From an uncultured Flavobacteriales bacterium (GTDB lineage Bacteria > Bacteroidota > Bacteroidia > Flavobacteriales_D > Crocinitomicaceae): a stretch of DNA of 8,171 bases. The notes below the pieces were generated by a model that had not been told where the DNA came from, searched no databases, and was given only the letters and a program-made list of their open reading frames with translations. Positions 1 through 5,335 of the stretch are shown in pieces; position 1 is the stretch's first letter; each line of letters starts with the position of its first letter. The DNA lies in assembly GCA_905479845.1 (NCBI GenBank), contig CAJQOB010000086.1, forward strand, positions 1 through 8,171. The letters run 5' to 3'. A program made the translations under genes and the position numbers.

Positions 1-168
1 TTTAATAAAGTCAACTACTAGATAGGATACTACGACGATAAGCCCTAAGGCGAGCACCTTGAAAAATGGAGACCCCTTCATCAAATAGCGAAAGCCGAAG
101 AAGATTGTAGCTCCGATAATCACGATTCCCAGAATCACCTGAAAGATAAATTTTGACCTCCTTTCCAT
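1..168 (-). CDS. Small membrane protein, N-terminal part (cut by window edge)
   Basis: The minus strand reads open from an ATG at 168-166 to base 1 (56 codons, no stop), so the gene runs off the left edge. The protein begins MERRSKF, a short basic segment, followed by a hydrophobic stretch at about residues 8-25 (FIFQVILGIVIIGATIFFG), a short polar loop with RYLMKGSP, and a second hydrophobic stretch at about 37-53 (KVLALGLIVVVSYLVV). This suggests two transmembrane helices, with the basic N-terminus probably cytoplasmic. A perfect TAnnTTTG box lies just upstream on the same strand (185-192), which supports a real transcript. I do not recognise the family. Composition and start context favour a real small inner-membrane protein, but the missing C-terminus prevents assignment. 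The AGGAGG inside codons 3-4 is coding for Arg-Arg and is not followed at a usable distance by a start codon. Confidence 0.5.
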   Translation of the reverse strand, partial: MERRSKFIFQVILGIVIIGATIFFGFRYLMKGSPFFKVLALGLIVVVSYLVVDFIK

Positions 169-325
169 ACTAGTGAATTTCTTACAAATTTAACACTAAA
201 ACGTCAGTTACAGCACGATTTTTTACATTCGAAACTAATTATGGATGGGCGGTGCATGTGCTATGCCAATGGAAACGACAAATAGGTGAATAAATCCTGT
301 TAACTTTAGATCTCTTATTCACATA
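169..325. other. Divergent intergenic region
   Basis: This 157-bp gap separates the minus-strand membrane protein gene from the plus-strand desaturase gene and must hold both promoters. On the plus strand, TAACTTTA at 301-308 matches seven of eight positions of the TAnnTTTG box and sits 17 bp before the desaturase ATG at 326; its -33 element is not obvious. I see no hairpin, RNA gene or convincing small ORF in the gap. Confidence 0.4.
185..192 (-). promoter_or_regulatory. Candidate -7 box for the left-edge membrane protein gene
   Basis: Read on the minus strand, this is TAAATTTG, a full match to the Bacteroidota -7 consensus TAnnTTTG. It lies 16 bp before the ATG at 168. No clear TTTG -33 element is visible at the expected distance, so this is a motif match with a plausible position only. 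Confidence 0.4.
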
Positions 326-1060
326 ATGTCCATGCTCGCAATTGTCCTTTTTCTCGTCATTCATCATTTCTCCTCTTTGTTTGTTCAGACCTTCTTTCAA
401 CACCGATATGCTGCACATCAACTTTTCACGATGTCCAAGTTCTGGGAACGCTTCTTTTTCGTTTTAACTTGGGTTACTCAAGGCTCATCATATTTGAGTG
501 CATCAACGTATGGACGAATGCACCGAATGCACCATGCTTTCGCAGACACCGAGAAAGATGTCCACTCTCCCAAAAACGATCCCACTATCTGGAAAATGCT
601 AATGAAAACGGTGTACTGGTACATGGGAATATTTAGAGGTGAAATTGAAGTTGAAGAGCGATTCAAGCATGATTTACCAGAGTGGAAACGTTTCGACAAC
701 TTCGCTCATGGAATGCCCTCTAGAATCGGTTGGGGAGTTATTTACTTGTGTTTTTATCTCTACTTCGCACCCAGCTTATGGCTTTTATTGCTGCTTCCCG
801 TTCATTTCTTCATGGGACCGATTCACGGTGTAATAATTAACTGGTTTTCTCACAAAGTTGGTTACCGTAACCATAACACAAATGATACATCGACCAATTT
901 GTTTCCGATAGAAGTCATAATGCTTGGGGAAGGACTGCATAACAACCACCATTACGCACCAACACGACCAAGCTTTGCTCAAAAATGGTTCGAGTTTGAC
1001 CCTACTTTTGGTGCAATATGGGTCATGGACAAGCTGAATATCATCCAGTTAAAAAAATAA
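326..1060 (+). CDS. Membrane fatty-acid desaturase (acyl-CoA desaturase family)
   Basis: This 244-aa integral membrane di-iron enzyme should introduce a double bond into fatty acyl chains, thereby controlling membrane fluidity. The family's three histidine boxes are visible: HRYAAH at 26-31, HRMHH at 66-70 and HNNHH at 205-209. It also has the family's additional metal-ligand region, NWFSHKVG (172-179, with H176), and the DVHSP segment (78-82) just after box two. Hydrophobic segments at about 3-24, 43-60 and 134-171 fit a four-helix-type membrane scaffold with the His boxes facing the cytoplasm. No cytochrome b5 or ferredoxin domain is fused, so electrons must come from a separate donor. The length is normal for bacterial stearoyl-CoA-9-desaturase-like proteins. 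I used the first ATG; a second lies two codons later. The double-bond position and true substrate (acyl-CoA, acyl-ACP or lipid-bound) cannot be read from the sequence. A TetR gene follows 62 bp downstream. Confidence 0.9.
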   Translation: MSMLAIVLFLVIHHFSSLFVQTFFQHRYAAHQLFTMSKFWERFFFVLTWVTQGSSYLSASTYGRMHRMHHAFADTEKDVHSPKNDPTIWKMLMKTVYWYMGIFRGEIEVEERFKHDLPEWKRFDNFAHGMPSRIGWGVIYLCFYLYFAPSLWLLLLLPVHFFMGPIHGVIINWFSHKVGYRNHNTNDTSTNLFPIEVIMLGEGLHNNHHYAPTRPSFAQKWFEFDPTFGAIWVMDKLNIIQLKK

Positions 1061-1095
1061 CTTACTGTTTTAGGAAGTGACTAAATATTATTGTC

Positions 1096-1103
1096 TACTT
1101 TTG
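1096..1103 (+). promoter_or_regulatory. Candidate -7 promoter box for tetR-SDR
   Basis: TACTTTTG is a full match to the Bacteroidota -7 consensus TAnnTTTG, 19 bp ahead of the TetR start codon. A weak TTTA (1069-1072) is the only -33-like element, at a slightly long spacing. The transcription start would fall at about 1107-1110, inside the inverted repeat described next. Confidence 0.5.
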
Positions 1104-1105
1104 TA

Positions 1106-1119
1106 AGTGATTACTCACT
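1106..1119 (+). promoter_or_regulatory. Candidate TetR operator (AGTGA-N4-TCACT)
   Basis: There is a perfect inverted repeat, AGTGA TTAC TCACT, directly downstream of the -7 box and ending 3 bp before the TetR ATG. Half-site-like copies lie around it: AAGTGACTA at 1075-1083 is repeated as AAGTGATTA at 1105-1113, exactly 30 bp (about three helical turns) apart, and ACTTAC at 1060-1065 is the complement of GTAAGT at 1103-1108. Such symmetry between promoter and start codon is the usual arrangement for TetR-family autorepression. Binding by this regulator is inference. Confidence 0.4.
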
Positions 1120-1122
1120 ATA

Positions 1123-1644
1123 ATGACAGAGAAACAACAGAACATACTGAACGCGGCCTTGAAACTCTTTGCCACAGAAGGCGTAACATCAACGTCCACC
1201 AGTAAAATTGCCAAGTCTGCTGGCGTGTCCGAAGGCCTCATCTTCCGACACTTCACGAACAAGGAAGGATTACTTCAAGCGATTTTAGAAAATGGACGCG
1301 AAAAGAGTGACGAATATTTTAATTCAGTGATGAAAGTGAAGGATCCAAAAGAACGTCTGCTCATGGCGCTTCACCTTCCTTTCGTAATCCCATCAGATGA
1401 ATATGACTTTTGGCGCTTAATCTACACCTTAAAATGGCAACGCGGACCAATGGAACACGAAGGAATGGACCTATTCCGGAACTCATTGAGACAAGCTTTT
1501 GAAGAATTAAACTATGCGAACCCGACTGCAGAAGCGCAATTAATTGAGGCTATAATAGATGGAGTCACAACAGAAGTACTGCTTAAAGACATTTACCCCA
1601 AACCACTGTTAGATTGCATTTTAGAAAAATACAAATTGAAATAA
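1123..1644 (+). CDS. TetR/AcrR-family transcriptional regulator
   Basis: This 173-aa protein has a classic TetR N-terminal DNA-binding domain. Residues 1-20 (KQQNILNAALKLFATEG) form helix 1. The helix-turn-helix spans about 24-44: TSTSKIAKSAGVSEGLIFRH, followed by FTNKEGLL. The rest (about 55-173) is the family's variable ligand-binding and dimerisation region, rich in aromatic residues around 95-105, and no ligand can be named from it. The length is slightly short of the usual 190-210 aa but the domain looks whole. It probably represses its own transcript, given the inverted repeat at 1106-1119. The SDR gene begins 9 bp after its stop, so the two are almost certainly cotranscribed. It could also act on the desaturase upstream, but I found no good copy of the candidate operator before that gene. 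Confidence 0.9.
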   Translation: MTEKQQNILNAALKLFATEGVTSTSTSKIAKSAGVSEGLIFRHFTNKEGLLQAILENGREKSDEYFNSVMKVKDPKERLLMALHLPFVIPSDEYDFWRLIYTLKWQRGPMEHEGMDLFRNSLRQAFEELNYANPTAEAQLIEAIIDGVTTEVLLKDIYPKPLLDCILEKYKLK

Positions 1645-1653
1645 ACGACAGAC

Positions 1654-2703
1654 ATGATTGATCAAACAAAACCAGTTTTAGTTACTGGTGCAACAGGCTA
1701 CGTAGCAGGACGACTCGCAGAGAAATTATTGAAAGAAGGAAGAACGGTTCATGCAGCAGTTCGAACTCCAGACAACAAAGAAAAAACAAAATATTTGGAC
1801 GAACTAGCGGAAAAGCTACCCGGTTCAATCAAGTATTTCAAAGCAGATTTACTAGAAGAAGGTTCATTCGACGAAGGAATGAAAGACTGTGAATTGGTCT
1901 TCCATACGGCATCACCATTTATTCGTGCAGTGAAGGATCCGCAGAAAGATTTAGTTGATCCAGCGAAAAAAGGTACTCAAAACGTTCTTGGTGCAGCAAA
2001 CAGAACAGGAAGTGTAAAACGCGTTGTAGTTACTTCGAGCTGCGCAGCGATTTATGGTGACGGAAAAGACGTATTATCAATGCCAAATCAAGAATTAACC
2101 GAAGAAATCTGGAACGAGAGTTCCTCTTTGGAACACCAACCCTACTCTTTTTCCAAGACAGAAGCTGAGCGCGAGGCGTGGAAGATTGCAGGAGAACAAG
2201 ATCGTTGGGATTTGGTAACGGTAAACCCTTCGTTTGTTTTAGGACCTGGAATTAATCCTTACGGTACTTCTGAATCATTTGCAATCGTTAAGCAAATTGG
2301 AAACGGAGACTTTAAAATGGGAGCTCCAGAGTTCAATATTGGTTGCGTAGATGTTCGTGACTTGGCTGAAGCACATTATCAAGCTGGAATGAGACCAGAG
2401 GCAAAAGGACGCCATATCGTTTCTGGTGAAAACTCTGGATTTGGAGAATTGGCTGCCATGATTAAGGAAAAGCATCCTAATTATCCAATTGGAACAAGAA
2501 AACTACCTAAATTCTTGATTTGGCTAATGGCCCCTACAGTTGGCATGACGCGTAAAGAAGTAAAATTAAACGTTGGTTTCCCTTGGAAAGCGAATAATTC
2601 GAAAAGCATCAATGAATTGGGAATAAAATACCGTCCGTTGAAGGACACAATCAATGAATTCTTCGACCAGTTAGTAGATGCTGGAGAGATTGAAAAGCGC
2701 TAG
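1654..2703 (+). CDS. NAD(P)-dependent epimerase/reductase, extended SDR (dihydroflavonol-reductase-like)
   Basis: This 349-aa cytoplasmic oxidoreductase belongs to the extended short-chain dehydrogenase/reductase group. The Rossmann nucleotide-binding motif GATGYVAG is at 12-19 at the end of the first strand, and AVR at 35-37 places an arginine where dihydroflavonol-4-reductase-like enzymes favour NADPH. The active site is complete: SS at 128-129, Tyr164 and Lys168 (YSFSK). NPSFVLGPGINP at 191-202 is the usual conserved stretch after the active site. The C-terminal part, which selects the substrate, ends in a mostly charged helix. The likely reaction is reduction of an aldehyde or ketone on a small molecule; plant-type flavonoid substrates are not implied. 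It lies 9 bp behind the TetR gene, as with many regulator-enzyme pairs responding to a toxic or metabolic carbonyl. A strong terminator follows. Confidence 0.85.
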   Translation: MIDQTKPVLVTGATGYVAGRLAEKLLKEGRTVHAAVRTPDNKEKTKYLDELAEKLPGSIKYFKADLLEEGSFDEGMKDCELVFHTASPFIRAVKDPQKDLVDPAKKGTQNVLGAANRTGSVKRVVVTSSCAAIYGDGKDVLSMPNQELTEEIWNESSSLEHQPYSFSKTEAEREAWKIAGEQDRWDLVTVNPSFVLGPGINPYGTSESFAIVKQIGNGDFKMGAPEFNIGCVDVRDLAEAHYQAGMRPEAKGRHIVSGENSGFGELAAMIKEKHPNYPIGTRKLPKFLIWLMAPTVGMTRKEVKLNVGFPWKANNSKSINELGIKYRPLKDTINEFFDQLVDAGEIEKR

Positions 2704-2726
2704 TCTGCAAATAATAAAAGTTACAC

Positions 2727-2760
2727 AGCTCGCATTGCTTCGGTAATTCGGCTTTTTTTT
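2727..2760 (+). terminator. Rho-independent terminator with UUCG loop
   Basis: An imperfect stem (AGCTCGCATTGC against GTAATTCGGCT, one bulge and one mismatch) closes on a C(TTCG)G tetraloop at 2738-2743 and is followed by eight T residues at 2753-2760. UUCG loops are unusually stable in RNA. It sits 23 bp after the SDR stop and ends the plus-strand block. In the other direction the hairpin is followed by a looser T-rich stretch, so it may also slow the converging minus-strand transcript. Confidence 0.75.
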
Positions 2761-2796
2761 ATTCGAGAAGTTTCTATCGCGATCACTAGCCCCCTA

Positions 2797-3378
2797 TTAC
2801 CTAAACTGCTTTGGTTTTTCATTTTGACTGGCATTTTTAGCAATCTCTAAAACACGTTTCTGTCTTGTTTCAGGTCGCTTTGCCGAAATAACCCAGTACA
2901 ACAAAATTTTCCGATCGGACTTACTCAAACTTCCGTAGTAATCTTCAGATTTAGGATGTTGGTCAAATGCCAACTTTAAATCCTCAGGAACAATTAGTGC
3001 ATCTACCGAATCCAGTATTGACCAAGAACCATTCTTCTTCGCGATATCAATGCATTTCATACCTGCATCCCGCATTTTACCTGAACCAATCAGAACTTCA
3101 ACTTTGTCCTTATTAATTCTTGACCAAGTACTTTTTGCTTTTCGTTTACTGTAATAATGTAGGTACGAGAATTCGTCCTGTGATTTCTTAACACTATCAA
3201 TCCAGCCGTAGCACAACGCTTCATCTACGGCTTCGCTCCAAGTCATTGATGGGTTTGGAGCCTTCTTTTTGTACATCACTACCCAAACGGACTCCAAGTT
3301 TTCATGATTCTCCTTCAACCATTCACTCCATTCAGAGGCATTTTTTGGATAAATTCTATTCTCTGAGTTTCTTGACAC
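2797..3378 (-). CDS. YdeI/OmpD-associated (OmdA) family protein
   Basis: This 193-aa protein matches the YdeI/OmpD-associated family, sometimes annotated 'bacteriocin-protection protein'; the molecular function is not established. Recognisable family blocks are the N-terminal W-rich segment SEWLKENHENLESVWVVMYKK (17-38), EALCYGWIDS (53-62), the basic stretch SKRKAKSTWSRIN (77-89), and the C-terminal OmdA signature YWVISAKRPETRQKR (161-175). It has no signal peptide or membrane segment, so it is probably cytoplasmic. The start is GTG at 3378-3376: no ATG exists in this frame before the upstream stop at 3471-3469, and the family N-terminus is complete from here. It is the last gene of a likely three-gene unit, 31 bp after the DUF2797 stop. 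The link to antimicrobial resistance comes from enterobacterial relatives and should not be assumed here. Confidence 0.85.
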   Translation of the reverse strand: MSRNSENRIYPKNASEWSEWLKENHENLESVWVVMYKKKAPNPSMTWSEAVDEALCYGWIDSVKKSQDEFSYLHYYSKRKAKSTWSRINKDKVEVLIGSGKMRDAGMKCIDIAKKNGSWSILDSVDALIVPEDLKLAFDQHPKSEDYYGSLSKSDRKILLYWVISAKRPETRQKRVLEIAKNASQNEKPKQFR

Positions 3379-3409
3379 TAATTGAAAAATTATAATGTGA
3401 GATTTACAT

Positions 3410-4306
3410 TTAGAACATTGAAATCTGCTGCGGCTCGAAATCCACCTTCTCCTCGTCTTCTGAAAAAATCACCTTGTAACTGATTAGTTTTTTAAGCGAG
3501 CACATAAACTGCTGACCTTCATTTTCGAAAAGGACAATATCTCCAAACAGTCCGAGACATTTCCCTGAAATCTTCCCATCTGTATGCTCTGAAACATCAA
3601 TGATTGTTGACATCAAGCGAATGTTTTCAGGATTATAGTACGCTTCCATATCGTATATCCGCTCTCGGTTCGATTTATTCGGGAGAACAGAATCAATTTG
3701 ATTCATCAAGGAGTAAAACTCTGCCTTTGCAGAATTAAAATCCAACTTTGCACTTAACAGCCCTCGCTTTTTCTTTCCCAAAACAACCTCAGGCAATTTC
3801 AATTTAGAGCTAATCTTTTCCTCGATATGTCTTGCTTCATAAGCGTTTGGAACCGTAAATATGTGTGCGATGAATCGTGCTCCTTGCTCTTTCCAACGGT
3901 GTTCTTTTCTATCGTTGGATGAAATCCCTACTTTGATTAGCCCTGGTGCGAAAAACGCGAGGTAAACAATGTGTTTCGTTTGATTATACGCACGTTGCTG
4001 AGAACTGATCTGATGTTGTTCCAAATGATAAAATGCTGGGTTGAACCCTATAAAATCGAAACAATCGAAGCATACATTTGCTTTTGGACTTAATAATTCA
4101 GCGGCATTTGGACAAACATCGTTTTCAAGTGTCTTCAGGTCAAACTGCCCTGTACAGAAGCGTCCCAATTCTTTTTTCAGTGTAAAAGTCCTTCCAACCA
4201 GATAGAACAACTCTCTACTAATTGATCCATTTTCATGGTGATCCAGTCTCAAGAAACTGCCACTTGAATCAAAACCATATCCACTCAGTGAGGTAAACTT
4301 AGCCAT
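3410..4306 (-). CDS. DUF2797 family protein, cysteine-bearing with GIY-YIG-like core
   Basis: This 298-aa protein resembles DUF2797, a bacterial family of unknown function. The N-terminal third carries four cysteines, C51, C65, C79 and C82, the last two as CFDC, which could bind zinc. The central block is the most telling: HIVYLAFFAPGLIKVGIS (112-129), then R133, R137-W138, QGA (141-143) and NAYEARHIEEKIS (154-166). Its order VYL ... KVG ... R ... E mimics the GIY-YIG nuclease core (paired aromatic/glycine strands, catalytic Arg, catalytic Glu), so a related fold is plausible; that is inference. The C-terminal part (about 200-298) contains a beta-rich region, GKCLGLFGDIVLFENEGQQFMCSLKKLISYKV (about 245-276), ending in an acidic tail. 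No membrane segment or signal peptide is seen. It starts 9 bp after the DUF1295 stop and is followed at 31 bp by the OmdA gene, indicating cotranscription. Confidence 0.75.
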   Translation of the reverse strand: MAKFTSLSGYGFDSSGSFLRLDHHENGSISRELFYLVGRTFTLKKELGRFCTGQFDLKTLENDVCPNAAELLSPKANVCFDCFDFIGFNPAFYHLEQHQISSQQRAYNQTKHIVYLAFFAPGLIKVGISSNDRKEHRWKEQGARFIAHIFTVPNAYEARHIEEKISSKLKLPEVVLGKKKRGLLSAKLDFNSAKAEFYSLMNQIDSVLPNKSNRERIYDMEAYYNPENIRLMSTIIDVSEHTDGKISGKCLGLFGDIVLFENEGQQFMCSLKKLISYKVIFSEDEEKVDFEPQQISMF

Positions 4307-4315
4307 TGACTACTT

Positions 4316-5230
4316 CTAGAATTTTGTAAAAGGAATAAAACGTGGAACTGTCTTTTGATAGTTCTCATACTCAGGATATTTTTCGGCAGAAATCTTTTCA
4401 CTGAAGTCTGAACTGCTCTTAAAGAGAACCAATAACAGAGAACATCCCACAATGGACCAATTCAGCCAACTTCCTGTAGCAGCTACGCTAAAAAGATAAA
4501 AGACTACCCACACAGCTTGCTCTGAGGCATAGTTAGGATGGCGCATCAATCCCCATAACCCCGTATGAGTGAATCCTTTTCCGTAAAACTCTCCTAAATC
4601 TTCATTCGTATTGATGCGTCGGTACTTTTCTTTTTGATAATTCCACTGTTGTTGATCTGCAATTGTTTCAAGAATCACAAAGAAGATTATTCCTGCTGCG
4701 CACAGATAATCTGCCCAAGCCAAAGGTCCTCCACCCATCGATTTGACAATCGGTAAAGTAAACAACAGAATCAATCCCATTTGGTAGAGAGAGATGAAGA
4801 GCAAATTGAAGATCCCCCAAACAAGAGGGTTGGAAAACTCAGGTCGTGCTTGCAAAATTGCCCATCGATAATCTTCATCGCCCGTCCAGAACTTCCAAGA
4901 ATAGCCTCCTCTTCGACTGAAGTTGTACGTTAATCGAGCTCCCCAGATTGTCACCATCGTTGACATTAAAATGAGTCGTGGCTCGAAATCACCTCGATAA
5001 GCTGCAAACCAGACATAAGCAATCGGAATTATCGACCATAATTTATCTACTTGGCTGTAGTTCTTCGCAAGAGTACTGACAGCAAAACATGAAATTCCTG
5101 CAATCAAATAGATTATCGCTAGTTCCTTGACTGTCGTCCATTGCAAATCATTCAATGGTTCACTGAAATAGAAACCGGCAATTGGCACAATTACAATAGT
5201 CACTAACAACAGCACAACAGTTTTCCACAT
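4316..5230 (-). CDS. DUF1295 / steroid-5-alpha-reductase-like membrane protein
   Basis: This 304-aa polytopic inner-membrane protein belongs to the DUF1295 family, related to the C-terminal domain of steroid 5-alpha-reductases and to isoprenylcysteine/phospholipid methyltransferases. Hydrophobic segments appear at about 4-21, 36-53, 65-78, 86-97, 138-161, 173-189 and 238-270. Family marks include SQVDKLWSIIPI (59-70), the central ADQQQW (191-196), the cofactor-region motif GLWGLMRHPNYASEQ (224-238) and the C-terminal EKYPEYENYQKTVPRFIP (283-300). Relatives are proposed to be NAD(P)H-dependent reductases acting on membrane lipids, but the substrate in bacteria is generally unknown. It leads a minus-strand unit with DUF2797 (9 bp behind) and OmdA genes and diverges from prfC. 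A TAnnTTTG box on the minus strand lies only 4 bp before its ATG. Confidence 0.88.
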   Translation of the reverse strand: MWKTVVLLLVTIVIVPIAGFYFSEPLNDLQWTTVKELAIIYLIAGISCFAVSTLAKNYSQVDKLWSIIPIAYVWFAAYRGDFEPRLILMSTMVTIWGARLTYNFSRRGGYSWKFWTGDEDYRWAILQARPEFSNPLVWGIFNLLFISLYQMGLILLFTLPIVKSMGGGPLAWADYLCAAGIIFFVILETIADQQQWNYQKEKYRRINTNEDLGEFYGKGFTHTGLWGLMRHPNYASEQAVWVVFYLFSVAATGSWLNWSIVGCSLLLVLFKSSSDFSEKISAEKYPEYENYQKTVPRFIPFTKF

Positions 5231-5234
5231 ATAT

Positions 5235-5242
5235 CAAAATTA
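5235..5242 (-). promoter_or_regulatory. Candidate -7 box for the DUF1295 gene cluster
   Basis: On the minus strand this reads TAATTTTG, a full TAnnTTTG match, with TTTA 17 bp further upstream as an imperfect -33 element. The box ends 4 bp from the ATG at 5230-5228, which would give a leaderless or nearly leaderless mRNA. The position is unusual enough that it may be a chance match in AT-rich DNA. Confidence 0.35.
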
Positions 5243-5310
5243 GATCAAGTGAAGATACATAAACTTCCATTTAGTCTCACCTTGAAACGTGATTCACACG
5301 CAGAAAACCT

Positions 5311-5318
5311 TATTTTTG
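5311..5318 (+). promoter_or_regulatory. Candidate -7 promoter box for prfC
   Basis: TATTTTTG is a full match to TAnnTTTG, 17 bp before the prfC ATG, in the 105-bp divergent gap shared with the DUF1295 gene. The nearest TTG (5282-5284) is too far upstream to be a comfortable -33 element. A short 5' leader of about 10 nt would follow. Confidence 0.45.
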
Positions 5319-5335
5319 CGGAAGAAATTTAGAAT

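Noticed and set aside
155..168. AGGAGG that looks like a strong Shine-Dalgarno on the minus strand
   Set aside because: It lies inside the first codons of the left-edge ORF; no ATG, GTG or TTG follows at a workable distance, and Bacteroidota rarely rely on this signal.
251..267. Near inverted repeat GGTGCAT/ATGCC upstream of the desaturase
   Set aside because: The symmetry needs a bulge and covers only four clean base pairs; it does not resemble the tetR inverted repeat.
326..2703. Possibility that the desaturase and SDR form part of a biosynthetic gene cluster (pigment or polyunsaturated lipid)
   Set aside because: No synthase, acyl carrier protein, transferase or transporter accompanies them, and the terminator closes the block.
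2776..2783. Palindrome ATCGCGAT between the SDR terminator and the OmdA gene end
   Set aside because: Only 8 bp, no flanking symmetry or T tract, and between converging gene ends; chance is the simplest explanation.
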